Assembly: GCA_964383905.1 (NCBI GenBank)
Contig: CAYLJO010000005.1
Coordinates: forward strand, 1 to 61,074
Direction: 5' to 3'
Length of the DNA: 61,074 nt
Source: CAYLJO01 sp964383905
Lineage (GTDB): Bacteria; Acidobacteriota; Blastocatellia; Pyrinomonadales; Pyrinomonadaceae
Part shown: piece after piece, positions 18,585-27,195 of the stretch
Layout of the letters: each line of letters opens with the position of its first letter
Numbering within the stretch: position 1 is the stretch's first letter
The notes under the pieces: generated by a model
The model's input: the letters and a program-made list of their open reading frames with translations, nothing else
Databases searched by the model: none
What the model was told of the DNA's origin: nothing
Translations under genes and position numbers: made by a program

Positions 18585-19463
18585 ATGTCAACCACCCAAA
18601 AGAATGTTATCGACACACGGGCGCGCTTCGCCGCCGATTTCTCGATGGTTGCTGAAGCTCTGCGCCGCTCGACCGTGCAGATTAAAGGGCGAAGGTACGG
18701 CACCGGGTCGGGCGTGATCTGGCATTCCGACGGTCTCATCATCACTAACTCTCACGTTGTGCGGGGGGCCCACGCCCAGGTGCGGCTGTCGGACGGAAGA
18801 AGCTTCGACGCGACGGTGACGAAGCGTGATGAGCCGCGTGATCTCGCGGCGCTGAGGATCCCGGCTAACGATTTGCCGGCCATCACCGCTGGTGATTCGG
18901 ACTCGTTGCGCGTAGGGGAGTTGGCCCTGGCGGTCGGCAATCCATTCGGTCATGCCGGCGCCTTGACGACCGGGATTATTCACACGATCAGTCAAAGATG
19001 GGTGCAAGCTGATCTCAGGCTGGCGCCCGGCAATTCCGGCGGGCCTCTGGCCAACGCAGGCGGCGCGGTTATCGGCGTTAACAGCATGATCGCCGGCGGC
19101 CTTGCGCTGGCCGTGCCGAGCAAGGCCGTCGAGCGGTTCCTGACTCGCGTCAACGAAGATCGACCGCGACTGGGCATCACCATGCAGCCCATACCGGTCA
19201 CTCTGGATGGCGGGCGCGCCCTCGGCCTACTGCTCATTGATGTACGTGGAGGAGGCGCCGCTGAGAAGGGGGGTCTAATGATCGGCGATCTTCTGTACGG
19301 GTCCGGCGGCCGGCTCTTTCATGCGCCCGATGATTTGACGACGGCGCTCGATAAGGCCGGCGATGGTTCCACCGCTCTGGAACTTGATCTTATTCGTGGG
19401 GGGAAGCGCGTGACCTGCACAGTCCCAATTCCCACAAGGGAAGACGTGGCGGAGGCGGCGTGA
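18585..19463 (+). CDS. HtrA/DegP-like serine protease with one PDZ domain (second of pair)
   Basis: 292 aa, a diverged paralogue of the gene before it. Triad His57 (IITNSHVV), Asp86 (PRDLAALRIP) and Ser151 in a canonical GNSGGPLAN. The PDZ domain is at about residues 195-285 (RLGITMQPIPV, GAAEKGGLMIGDLL). No signal peptide. ATG 18585 follows the previous stop by one base, with AGAGGAAGAT immediately upstream as the ribosome site, inside the upstream gene. Its stop overlaps the GTG start of the regulator. Two adjacent proteases may form mixed trimers; that is inference. Confidence 0.9.
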   Translation: MSTTQKNVIDTRARFAADFSMVAEALRRSTVQIKGRRYGTGSGVIWHSDGLIITNSHVVRGAHAQVRLSDGRSFDATVTKRDEPRDLAALRIPANDLPAITAGDSDSLRVGELALAVGNPFGHAGALTTGIIHTISQRWVQADLRLAPGNSGGPLANAGGAVIGVNSMIAGGLALAVPSKAVERFLTRVNEDRPRLGITMQPIPVTLDGGRALGLLLIDVRGGGAAEKGGLMIGDLLYGSGGRLFHAPDDLTTALDKAGDGSTALELDLIRGGKRVTCTVPIPTREDVAEAA

Positions 19464-20107
19464 CGCGTGTTCTTGTCGCCTCCGGCTCAGCAATCGTCCG
19501 CGCCGGGCTGGAATCGCTCGTGACAGCGAGTCCGGCGCTCGCGCTAGTCGGGAGCTCACCCGTCATAGCGGCGACACTTGCTCAGCAGATCGAGGATTTA
19601 CATCCCGACGCGGCACTGGTGGAGCTGGACGGCCGCGATGAAGAGGTTTTGAGCGGCGTACTGGCGCTCAGCGCCGGTGCGCCGGCTTGCGCCATTATTG
19701 TCCTGGCAGGCGATGATCAAGGCTCATGGGCGACCGAAGCACTCCGCTCGGGAGTGCGAGCGATCCTACCGCACGATGCGACCGCCGGCGAGATCATCAC
19801 TGCCGTCGAAGCGGCTGCGGCAGGTCTGGTAGTGCTGCACCGGGGAGGACTCGAGTCGCTGTTAGCCGATATACCCTCAATCACCCGAGAGGTGCCTGCC
19901 TCCCAGCCCGAGGCATTGACCCCGCGTGAGATCGAGGTGCTGGGAATGATGGCCGAAGGACTGGGTAATAAGACCATTGCGTGGCGTTTGGGGATCTCTG
20001 AGCACACGGTGAAGTTTCATGTCGGCTCCATATTAGCGAAGCTCAACGCCTCCGGCCGCACCGAGGCTGTGACCATCGGCATCCGGCGCGGCTTAATTAT
20101 GTTGTGA
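19460..20107 (+). CDS. NarL/LuxR-type transcription regulator with degenerate receiver domain
   Basis: 215 aa. The C-terminal LuxR-type DNA-binding domain is intact (about residues 153-212: LTPREIEVLGMMAEGLGNKT, ISEHTVKFHVGSILAKL). The N-terminal receiver-like domain keeps the fold (TRVLVASGSAIVRAGLESL, GVRAILPHDATAGEII). It lacks the acidic pair (Ser-Gly where Asp-Asp is usual), has Glu at the phospho-Asp position (AALVELDGRD) and His where the conserved Lys stands. It is therefore unlikely to be controlled by phosphorylation. It starts with GTG overlapping the protease stop (GTGA). It may control this protease operon. Confidence 0.88.
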   Translation: MTRVLVASGSAIVRAGLESLVTASPALALVGSSPVIAATLAQQIEDLHPDAALVELDGRDEEVLSGVLALSAGAPACAIIVLAGDDQGSWATEALRSGVRAILPHDATAGEIITAVEAAAAGLVVLHRGGLESLLADIPSITREVPASQPEALTPREIEVLGMMAEGLGNKTIAWRLGISEHTVKFHVGSILAKLNASGRTEAVTIGIRRGLIML

Positions 20108-20308
20108 GGTTGAACTGAAATATCTTAATGATGGATATTCAGGCGCATGTCTTTAGCCGACCGGAAGGTGTAGCCTTTCAAAGAAAGTGAGGCGGAATGA
20201 AAAGCCGCAGGCTTTCCACACAGCCGAAGCGGCAAAGCCGCTGATCTGACGATACCGCCCGTCACCAGATACTCCAGTTAATGCATCCTCCCGTGCAGAT
20301 CATAAACA

Positions 20309-22360
20309 CTATTTCATTGCCTCATCCCACTCCTGATGAGCACGTTGGAGGATGTCAACGAGATCCTCACGAAGAAGGAAACGACTCCTCATGAGGTCCA
20401 TTGCCGCTTCCGTAAATTTTCCCAGGTACTGCTCGCGTGAGCCGTAGCGCTCTTCGATGGAAAGCCTCGGGTCGCCGTTTCGCTCGCGGTCAGGCTTCGT
20501 CTTCGCGAATGGTAAATATGAGCCGATAAAGCTAACCCGCTCGGTTGGCGCACCCGTTTGAGGATCGCGAAGGTTCCAACCGGTGTAGGTCGCGAGAGGA
20601 ACGGAAAGCTCGGGTAGGCGAATGCCCGCCACTTCGTTCCCGTCACGGGAGACTTGCGGGACAAATGAGGGGAACGCTTTACCCACCACCGGCGGTTGCT
20701 TAGTAATTACCTTCCGTCCCCATTCCGCGCCGAAATCCAGCCGGTACGCCTGATGTATCCTCTGGGGAACCGTCACCCCGGGAATCTGTGGAAAAGAGAG
20801 ATTTTCGAGCAACACAAGTGTTCCATTGTCGAGCCGCGGGTAACTGCTCGGTGGCGGCGCAACCCCGTCACGAACCCACCCATCCATATCGACCACAAGG
20901 GCGCGCCACAGCCATGTGATCGGATTCGGATTCTGTGGGTGCTGTCCGAGTAGGTCGAGGTTGGTGCCGCGGGAAGGAGGGAACGGGCCCGAGAAATGTT
21001 GCAGCCCGGCAAAAAAGTAGATCCTGACATTGTCCATGAGCGGCAGGTCCTGCTTCCCATCCGGCGTGGTGTGAATGAGCGATGCGGCGCGCGACCAATA
21101 CTCGTACGACGTGTTTGAGTAGAAGATCTTGGGCAGGACACCTTCCGCTTTGGCCTTGTCGAGGAGACCGGCCGTTTGACCCGTTTCCGGATCGGTCTGC
21201 GGAGTATCGGCAAACGGGAACAGGTCGGTCGGGTAAAAGAGCGCGGTGGTCGGCTGCGCGTCGCGTGACGGTTGCGCGAAGCGATGGTTGAAGCTACCAA
21301 TTCCTGCGCCGGCCACATGGATAAGCATCCCGTCGAAGACCCGTCTTCCCTCTTCATCGGCGTTGAATCCCTGATAGAGAAAATGGCGCAGGAACCGGCC
21401 GCTTTGTGAAATCCCGAGGCCGTACGCACGCCGGGCCGGGGCGACGGAGGCCTGGTCGTATTTGAAGTAGGATGTCAGATCACGCACCGCCGCGAGACCG
21501 AGTCCGGCGATGACCGGGTCTTTGGCCTGGTAGACGATCTCATAGACCTTCCCCGGCTCGAACCCGCTCTTCAGATAAATGGATCGCGCGTTTGGCGTAA
21601 CCTTTCCGTCGACCAACCGGGCAAACTGCCACTCACTCCGCGGTATTTGTCTCCTTATCCCGAGCGGCATATCGCGTACGGTGAGGACGTTGGCGGAATT
21701 GTCAGGCTCATAGACGGGGTATTCTGTTCCTCCGATGCTGCCGGTGATGACATGACCGAGCGGGTATTCGTAGACCTTCTGAGAAACCATGAAATCAGAA
21801 CGGATGAGGCCGGTAATTGGTTTGGTACCGTTATGCACGACCGGCGCGTACAAGCGCATCAGCCCGGGTTCATCACGCACGTCGAACTGCCATCCCACCC
21901 AGACGACGGTGATTCCTTGTCGCATCAGAAAGCCGTCGCCGAACTCCGCCTCGCTCGCCGGATCGACGGAAGGAGAGGCACGGTTTATTAAACGGATGAT
22001 TCCCTTCCCGCCGCGGTTAGGAATTTCCATCAAGAGCGAGCCACTGCTGCGATTCGCGTCCCTGGGTTTAAGAATATAGAGGTCTGCAGAGAACTCGACC
22101 TCACCGGTTGTGGTGTGATCAGCTTTATCCAGGTCTGCGATGACGCTGTTGTGCGGGTTCTGTGGTTGAACCTTAAAATAGACCTTTCCGATCAGCTTCT
22201 CATAGGGGCCGGCCAGACCAAACGATCTGCCCCCGAGGACGTCTGAGCGGGAGAGAATTTCCACCCGATCGACGCGCGCCTCGACGATGGGCGCGAAAGT
22301 TATCATAAGGAAAAAGAGAAAGAAAATAGCTCGGCTCATAAACTTCCCAAAGGGTTGCAT
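20309..22360 (-). CDS. Secreted alpha/beta-hydrolase-domain protein (PF20091-like)
   Basis: 683 aa. Signal peptide at the N-terminus (SRAIFFLFFLMITFAPIVEA). A long beta-rich N-terminal half begins with VDRVEILSRSDVLGGRSFGL; the alpha/beta-hydrolase part carries the nucleophile Ser320 in GISQSGRFLRHFL. Sequence and length match the large 'alpha/beta hydrolase domain-containing' family common in Acidobacteriota and Proteobacteria, whose substrates are mostly unknown. The start at 22360 directly abuts the stop of the upstream permease gene, so it is in the same operon; the Met at residue 8 is an alternative start. Catalytic Asp and His are not assigned. Confidence 0.82.
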   Translation of the reverse strand: MQPFGKFMSRAIFFLFFLMITFAPIVEARVDRVEILSRSDVLGGRSFGLAGPYEKLIGKVYFKVQPQNPHNSVIADLDKADHTTTGEVEFSADLYILKPRDANRSSGSLLMEIPNRGGKGIIRLINRASPSVDPASEAEFGDGFLMRQGITVVWVGWQFDVRDEPGLMRLYAPVVHNGTKPITGLIRSDFMVSQKVYEYPLGHVITGSIGGTEYPVYEPDNSANVLTVRDMPLGIRRQIPRSEWQFARLVDGKVTPNARSIYLKSGFEPGKVYEIVYQAKDPVIAGLGLAAVRDLTSYFKYDQASVAPARRAYGLGISQSGRFLRHFLYQGFNADEEGRRVFDGMLIHVAGAGIGSFNHRFAQPSRDAQPTTALFYPTDLFPFADTPQTDPETGQTAGLLDKAKAEGVLPKIFYSNTSYEYWSRAASLIHTTPDGKQDLPLMDNVRIYFFAGLQHFSGPFPPSRGTNLDLLGQHPQNPNPITWLWRALVVDMDGWVRDGVAPPPSSYPRLDNGTLVLLENLSFPQIPGVTVPQRIHQAYRLDFGAEWGRKVITKQPPVVGKAFPSFVPQVSRDGNEVAGIRLPELSVPLATYTGWNLRDPQTGAPTERVSFIGSYLPFAKTKPDRERNGDPRLSIEERYGSREQYLGKFTEAAMDLMRSRFLLREDLVDILQRAHQEWDEAMK

Positions 22361-24892
22361 TTACTGGCTTCGGAGTATCGCGAGCGGCTTTCGCGTGAGC
22401 ACGTCATAGCTTGAAAGTGCGCCGACCGCGCTGACCAGTATGATTGTCCCCAAAATGCCGATCAGATCAATTCTCGGCGTAAACGTCCACCCGATATCAA
22501 AAACGAAGCGCGCAATCGAGTATGAGAGGGCGACGGCGAACAGGCAGCCCGTGAGCGCCGCCACCAGCCCCAGCAGCCCGTACTCGGCGAGGAGAATGGT
22601 CCAAAGAACTTTCTGTTTCGCGCCGAGCGTCTTCAGGACCGCGGCTTCGTAGATGCGCTGAAATTTCGTCATGGCAATGGAGCCGGCGAGAATCAGCACC
22701 CCACTGAAGAAGACAAACCCGCCGACGAACGAGACGGCGAGCGTAATATTGTTGATAATGCGGTTGACGGCGCGCATGATGTCGGCCACATCAATCACCG
22801 AGATGTTTGGATACTGGTCGAGCAGCGCACGTTGAAAACGCGAGCGCTCCGGCTCTGTAGTCGGGCCGTCAATCGCCCCGACCAGCGTCTGCGGCGCGTT
22901 CTCGAGGGTTCCCGGTCGAAACAGCACCATGAATCCGGTGCGCGAATTCCGCCAGTCAACTTCGCGAAAGCTCGTCACGCGGGCGGTCAGCCGGCGCCCG
23001 AGGATATCAAAGGTGATAGGGCTTCCGAGATCAAGCCCGGCCAGCCCGCGCATGCTTTCTTCCAGAGACACCTCGGGTTCCGAGGCCGGCGCGGTATCCC
23101 AGAACTTACCCGCCGCGATCTTCTCGTTCGCTTCGAGTCGGGGGCGATACGTCACAACATATTCGCGCCCCAGCCGCCCGCGCTGATCCCTCCTCTCGCC
23201 CCGTCCGAGATCAATCTCCTGACCGTTGATCGCGACGATGCGAGCACGCACGGTCGGGATTAGCTGCGGTCGTACGCCGGTGGCTTGCTCAATCAACCGA
23301 GCGACCCCCTGCTCCTGGTCTCTTTGTATATCAATCAAGAACATGTTCGGCAGGCTGCCGCGTCGTATGTCGTCGAATTCGTGCAGCAGATTTGCCTGCA
23401 GTGATTGAATCGAGATGACGAGAAAAACGCCGAGCCCCACGGCCATGACGATGACTCGTGTTTGATTGCCCGGTCGGTAGAGGCTGTTGATGGCCTGCCG
23501 CAGGGCAAACGAGCCCGCGGGTCGGGCGCGCCTGACAAGGAAAATCAGAAGCGACGCCGCAACATAGAGCGCCGCGGCGGTCGCCCCGAGCCCTGCGAGA
23601 AAGTAGATGCCGACGCGGATCGAATTAGCCTGCCAGGAGGCCAACAGCGCCAAACCAACGGCGACCAGTCCGCCCGTCGCCCACCGAAGGAGATCGAAAG
23701 GCTGTTTGCCGGCATCCATGTTGACCTCGCGCAGCAGCATGTTGGGCTTAATGTGACGAATCCGCAGGAGTGGAAGGGCCGAGAAGAGGATCGAGATGAG
23801 GAGCCCCAGTCCGACGCCCTGTGCGATAGCCCCCGGCGTGAGGTTGTAGCTCATGTTGGCGGGCAGGCTCGCGGCCCAGAAATGTCCGGCGACGAGCAAC
23901 GCCAATTTCGCCAGACCAACTCCGAGCAGGCTGCCCGCCAGACCCAGTGCGACGACCTCTACGAGATAGGCGGCTGTGATTTTTAGCCCCGTCCCGCCGA
24001 GGCACTTGAGCACGGCGATCGTCTTTCTCTTCTGCTCGATGAAAACCCTGGTCACGCTGGAGACGCCGATACCTCCGAGCACAAGAATAATCAGACCGGT
24101 GAGCGACAGGTAGTTCTCCGCGCGATCAAACTCCTGTTCTAAATTCTCCTGCGCCTCCCTGTACGTTCTTACACTGACCAGACTGTTTTTCAGCCGGCCG
24201 CGAAGCTCTTTGACGAGCGTGCTCATCTCAACCGGGCCGGGGGTTTTGAATAAAAGTTTCCGTCGCGCACGGCTGCCGAACCCGGTCAGGCCCGAGGCTT
24301 CCACCGCGGCACGCTCGATAAAGACTCGCGGGCCGAGCCGGAAGCCTCCGCTCGCTCCCGGCTCCTGATTGAATACGCCGCGAATCTGGAAAGTCGAATT
24401 GCCGATCTTGACTTTATCGCCCACCTGTAGGCGCAACCGCTCGAGGAGCAGCGGCGCGACCACCGCCCCGTGATCGGCAATCAGCTTGTAGTTAAAAGGC
24501 TCGCCGTCCGCGAGCTTGAAATCGCCGTAGAGAGGGAACGGGGGCTCGATACCCTTCAACTCAACCATCATCGCGCCTTCATGCGCGTCATCTGCCGGGC
24601 GTATCATCGTGCTGGCTTCAACGGTTTCCGCCCGCGCCTCGACGAGCGGCGGCCGGGCGATTGAGTTGATGGTGTTGAGCGTCTCCGGCGCCCACGGGCG
24701 CGTCGAATCGACCTGCACGTCAGCCGTGAGGAGCTGGCGTGCCTCGCCCGCGACCGCTTGATTCGCATTCTGAATGGTCGAGCGGAGCGCGACGATTGCG
24801 CCGACACCGACCCCGATGCAAAGGAAGAAAAAGAAGAGCCTCTTCCAGGAGGAACGGATCTCGCGCCGCACCATTTGCAGGATGAATCTCAA
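22361..24892 (-). CDS. ABC transporter permease, YbbP-like (MacB/FtsX family)
   Basis: 843 aa. Large permease with an N-terminal helix (WKRLFFFFLCIGVGVGAIVA), a large periplasmic region, an FtsX core (about 255-375, starting SLTGLIILVLGGIGVSSVTR), further helices, a second periplasmic domain (about 500-710) and a second FtsX core at the C-terminus (about 720-835, GFVFFSGVLILAGSIAMTKF). Two FtsX cores in one chain match the YbbP class. It lies 2 bases after the ATPase gene and next to a divergent tesA-like gene, the same neighbourhood as ybbA-ybbP/tesA in E. coli. Likely handles hydrophobic or lipid substrates; unproven. Confidence 0.9.
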   Translation of the reverse strand: MRFILQMVRREIRSSWKRLFFFFLCIGVGVGAIVALRSTIQNANQAVAGEARQLLTADVQVDSTRPWAPETLNTINSIARPPLVEARAETVEASTMIRPADDAHEGAMMVELKGIEPPFPLYGDFKLADGEPFNYKLIADHGAVVAPLLLERLRLQVGDKVKIGNSTFQIRGVFNQEPGASGGFRLGPRVFIERAAVEASGLTGFGSRARRKLLFKTPGPVEMSTLVKELRGRLKNSLVSVRTYREAQENLEQEFDRAENYLSLTGLIILVLGGIGVSSVTRVFIEQKRKTIAVLKCLGGTGLKITAAYLVEVVALGLAGSLLGVGLAKLALLVAGHFWAASLPANMSYNLTPGAIAQGVGLGLLISILFSALPLLRIRHIKPNMLLREVNMDAGKQPFDLLRWATGGLVAVGLALLASWQANSIRVGIYFLAGLGATAAALYVAASLLIFLVRRARPAGSFALRQAINSLYRPGNQTRVIVMAVGLGVFLVISIQSLQANLLHEFDDIRRGSLPNMFLIDIQRDQEQGVARLIEQATGVRPQLIPTVRARIVAINGQEIDLGRGERRDQRGRLGREYVVTYRPRLEANEKIAAGKFWDTAPASEPEVSLEESMRGLAGLDLGSPITFDILGRRLTARVTSFREVDWRNSRTGFMVLFRPGTLENAPQTLVGAIDGPTTEPERSRFQRALLDQYPNISVIDVADIMRAVNRIINNITLAVSFVGGFVFFSGVLILAGSIAMTKFQRIYEAAVLKTLGAKQKVLWTILLAEYGLLGLVAALTGCLFAVALSYSIARFVFDIGWTFTPRIDLIGILGTIILVSAVGALSSYDVLTRKPLAILRSQ

Positions 24893-24894
24893 GA

Positions 24895-25611
24895 CTATAC
24901 CGCCTCCTCTAACAGCCCTTCCCCGAATTGATTACCGGCCGGCGCGCGGCTGTCGCTTGAGACCCGCCCGTCCTTGAGCGAGATTTGCCGGTCGGCAAGG
25001 CTCGCCAGCTCGTGCTCGTGCGTCACCAGAACCAGTGTGGTGCCGCGCTGCCGGTTCATTTCCGTCATCAGGTTAAAGACATGCTGACCGTTACGTGAGT
25101 CGAGATTACCGGTCGGCTCGTCGGCCAGCATGATCGAAGGGTTGTTGGAGAAGGCGCGGGCAATGGCGACGCGCTGCTGCTCACCGCCCGAGAGCTGCGA
25201 CGGGTAGTGATGCGCGCGGTCGACGAGATCAATATCTTTGAGCAATTGCCGGGCGCGGGCCGGTGCGTCGCGCAGGCCCGCAATCTCCATGGGCACGAGG
25301 ATGTTTTCAAGCGCCGTCAAAGACGGGATGAGATGGAACGCCTGAAAAACGAATCCGATCTTTCGTCCGCGCAGCTCGGCGAGCGCATCTTCGCTCATCG
25401 CGGTGATGATTTGCCCGTCGATGTGAATCTCGCCTGTCGTCGGCGCGTCCAGGCCGGCGATGAGACCGAGCAGGGTAGACTTGCCGCTGCCGGAAGGCCC
25501 GACAACGGAAACGAACTGCCCGTCGGGAATGATCAGGTCGAGCGGGTGGAGAATCGTCAGCATCTCGCTACCGGAGGGGACTGTCTTCGAAACCTTGTAT
25601 AATGCAATCAT
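24895..25611 (-). CDS. ABC transporter ATP-binding protein, YbbA/LolD-like
   Basis: 238 aa cytosolic ATPase of the MacB/LolD type. Walker A GPSGSGKSTLLGLIAGLD (about residues 39-57), Q-loop IGFVFQAF, signature QLSGGEQQRVAIARAF (about 140), Walker B IMLADEPTGNLDS, H-loop VLVTHEHEL. It powers the permease encoded 2 bases downstream. Its ATG (25611-25609) overlaps the divergent ATG of the esterase gene (25610-25612) by two bases, so neither gene has room for a normal leader between them; each promoter lies inside the other gene. Confidence 0.94.
   Translation of the reverse strand: MIALYKVSKTVPSGSEMLTILHPLDLIIPDGQFVSVVGPSGSGKSTLLGLIAGLDAPTTGEIHIDGQIITAMSEDALAELRGRKIGFVFQAFHLIPSLTALENILVPMEIAGLRDAPARARQLLKDIDLVDRAHHYPSQLSGGEQQRVAIARAFSNNPSIMLADEPTGNLDSRNGQHVFNLMTEMNRQRGTTLVLVTHEHELASLADRQISLKDGRVSSDSRAPAGNQFGEGLLEEAV
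25598..25603 (+). promoter_or_regulatory. TATAAT -10 box close to the esterase start (leaderless-type promoter)
   Basis: A perfect TATAAT ends 6 bases before the esterase ATG at 25610, placing the transcription start at or near the start codon. No clear -35 hexamer is seen at the expected distance. The box lies inside the coding region of the divergent ATPase gene. A similar TATAAT precedes the acetyltransferase gene at 29515. Confidence 0.45.
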
Positions 25612-26323
25612 GAAAGCTTTGATACCCTTTTTGATACTGCTGGAAACGCTTATCTTTACAGCCTGTCAGGGCGGTGCGTCGCGAAGCGCCGCCAAGCCCT
25701 CGGATCCGATCACCACTTCGACGCCTGCCGCATCATCTCCCTCTCATCAGAGTCTACCGAAGATTATCGCTTTCGGCGACAGCCTGACGGCGGGTCTGGG
25801 GCTTTCAGAAGCGGAAAGCTACCCGGCGTTACTACAGCAGAAGCTAGACCGAGACGGGTATAAGTACGAGGTGGTCAACGCCGGGGTTTCAGGCGACACC
25901 TCGGCGGGAGGGCTCAGACGCATCGATTGGTCGCTCGAAGGGGACGTTCGGGTAGTGATTTTGGAGCTCGGGGCCAACGATTTTCTGCGCGGGCAGCCGG
26001 TCGCTGAAACGAAAAGAAACCTCGGTCAGATTATCGAGCGGGCGAAGGCGCGGGGCGCGGACGTCGTGCTGGCCGGGATGGACACCCCGACAAGCGCCGG
26101 GGCAGAATACCGCAAGGACATCCAGAGCGCGTTCCGGTCTCTGGCGCGGGAACAAAACGTCACTTTAATCCCATTCTTTCTTGATCGCGTGGCCGGGATT
26201 GACTCGCTCAATCAAGTGGACCGTATACACCCGAACGTGGAGGGTACGAAGATCGTGGCCGAGACGGTTTACCGGTCGCTTCGTCCTATTCTGGATCGAC
26301 AAGAGCAGCATCTGAAGAAGTGA
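25610..26323 (+). CDS. TesA-like SGNH/GDSL esterase, lipoprotein
   Basis: About 237 aa. N-terminal lipoprotein signal (MKALIPFLILLETLIFTACQ, lipid Cys19), a short Ser/Ala-rich linker, then an SGNH hydrolase: block I with nucleophile Ser58 (AFGDSLTAGLG), block III LGANDFLRG, and block V DRIHPNVEGTKIVAE with the catalytic Asp-x-x-His. It resembles TesA, a multifunctional lysophospholipase/thioesterase/arylesterase. I chose ATG 25610, not the longer upstream frame, because the lipoprotein signal starts there and the earlier sequence is the antisense of the ATPase gene. A lipid anchor is unusual compared with E. coli TesA. Confidence 0.9.
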   Translation: MKALIPFLILLETLIFTACQGGASRSAAKPSDPITTSTPAASSPSHQSLPKIIAFGDSLTAGLGLSEAESYPALLQQKLDRDGYKYEVVNAGVSGDTSAGGLRRIDWSLEGDVRVVILELGANDFLRGQPVAETKRNLGQIIERAKARGADVVLAGMDTPTSAGAEYRKDIQSAFRSLAREQNVTLIPFFLDRVAGIDSLNQVDRIHPNVEGTKIVAETVYRSLRPILDRQEQHLKK

Positions 26324-26406
26324 TTCTCCGGATAGCTAAGTTTGAGAGTTGCGGGTTATCTGAGGTGATTACCCGGTCATCAATGTGATGGCCAGTGAAG
26401 GGGAAA

Positions 26407-26913
26407 ATGAGACGAGCTAAAAGGCTGGAGGAGGAGACACCTCGCTTGGCGGTCTTGAGTACCGAGACCGGAGAATACAGGCCGTCCATCACCTGGATCA
26501 GGGCCAAGTGGAAGGGGGCTAACTATTTCATGGGATTCCAGGAGACGTTCATGGAGGTCGCTCAGAAGCGGTTCGGATCTGAGGCCAAAGACGTTTTCCT
26601 GTATATATTGGGCTGCCTCGACTATGAGAACACGATCATGGTGCCGCAGCTCCAGATCGCGCGGCAATTAGGGTTGAAGAAGCAGGATGTCTCACGGGCG
26701 ATCAAAGTGCTGGTGGGTGAGGGGATCTTGATCGAGGGGCCGACAGTGAATCGCTGCCGTACCTACCGCCTCAACGACAAGTACGGGTGGAAAGGCAAGC
26801 TGAAGAATTTGCATGAAAGGATGGGTGCGGGCGGATCAGGCGGGAATGGGCGGTGTAATCGGAGGCGGGCGGTGGAGCAAGGCTCAGGTCTAATAAAACC
26901 TAAGATTTCCTAA
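26407..26913 (+). CDS. RepL-like replication-initiator/winged-helix protein
   Basis: 168 aa. The middle matches the RepL family of small plasmid replication proteins: KGANYFMGFQETFMEVAQ, then VFLYILGCLDYENTIMVPQL, a winged helix QIARQLGLKKQDVSRAIKVL, and the family's closing YRLNDKYGWKGK. N-terminus basic; C-terminus Gly/Arg-rich and unrelated. I chose ATG 26407 because AAGGGG lies just upstream; the GTG at 26395 has no site. Family members usually sit on small plasmids of Firmicutes; here the gene lies in a chromosome-like context next to a cassette array, suggesting a captured element or a regulator derived from RepL. A replication function is unproven. Confidence 0.75.
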   Translation: MRRAKRLEEETPRLAVLSTETGEYRPSITWIRAKWKGANYFMGFQETFMEVAQKRFGSEAKDVFLYILGCLDYENTIMVPQLQIARQLGLKKQDVSRAIKVLVGEGILIEGPTVNRCRTYRLNDKYGWKGKLKNLHERMGAGGSGGNGRCNRRRAVEQGSGLIKPKIS

Positions 26914-27049
26914 CAAAATGAGATCACAACGACCTCCAACAAATGAGCGAGGTTATGCGGGATGCAGCAAAGATAGTTCGTGAGTGGTTGGTTAGACCTT
27001 ACTCAGCAGGGACCCTCACCCTACCAGAAGCACCAAGCTTTGCTTGGCG

Positions 27050-27151
27050 CACTAACGCCCGGCATCACCCGCCGCGCATTCAACTAAACAAGCATTCGAG
27101 TTGACGGATGATAGCGGCGCTATTCGCGGTCGGGTGCATGCCTGGTTAGGC
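27050..27151 (+). repeat. attC-like integron recombination site (upstream boundary of the Uma2 cassette)
   Basis: Imperfect palindrome of about 100 bases: left end CACTAACGCCCGGCATCACC..., right end ...CGGGTGCATGCCTGGTTAGGC. The arms pair (CC-GGCAT-CACCCG against its complement) with one extra unpaired base, as in attC hairpins. The right core GTTAGGC (27145-27151) fits GTTRRRY. Its TTAGGC complements the core GCCTAAC that follows the Uma2 gene (27753-27759), as expected when the two ends belong to one cassette. Confidence 0.65.
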
Positions 27152-27195
27152 GCTCCTCTTGATGCGTGATAATATTCGGTCATGAGGTTTGACAT

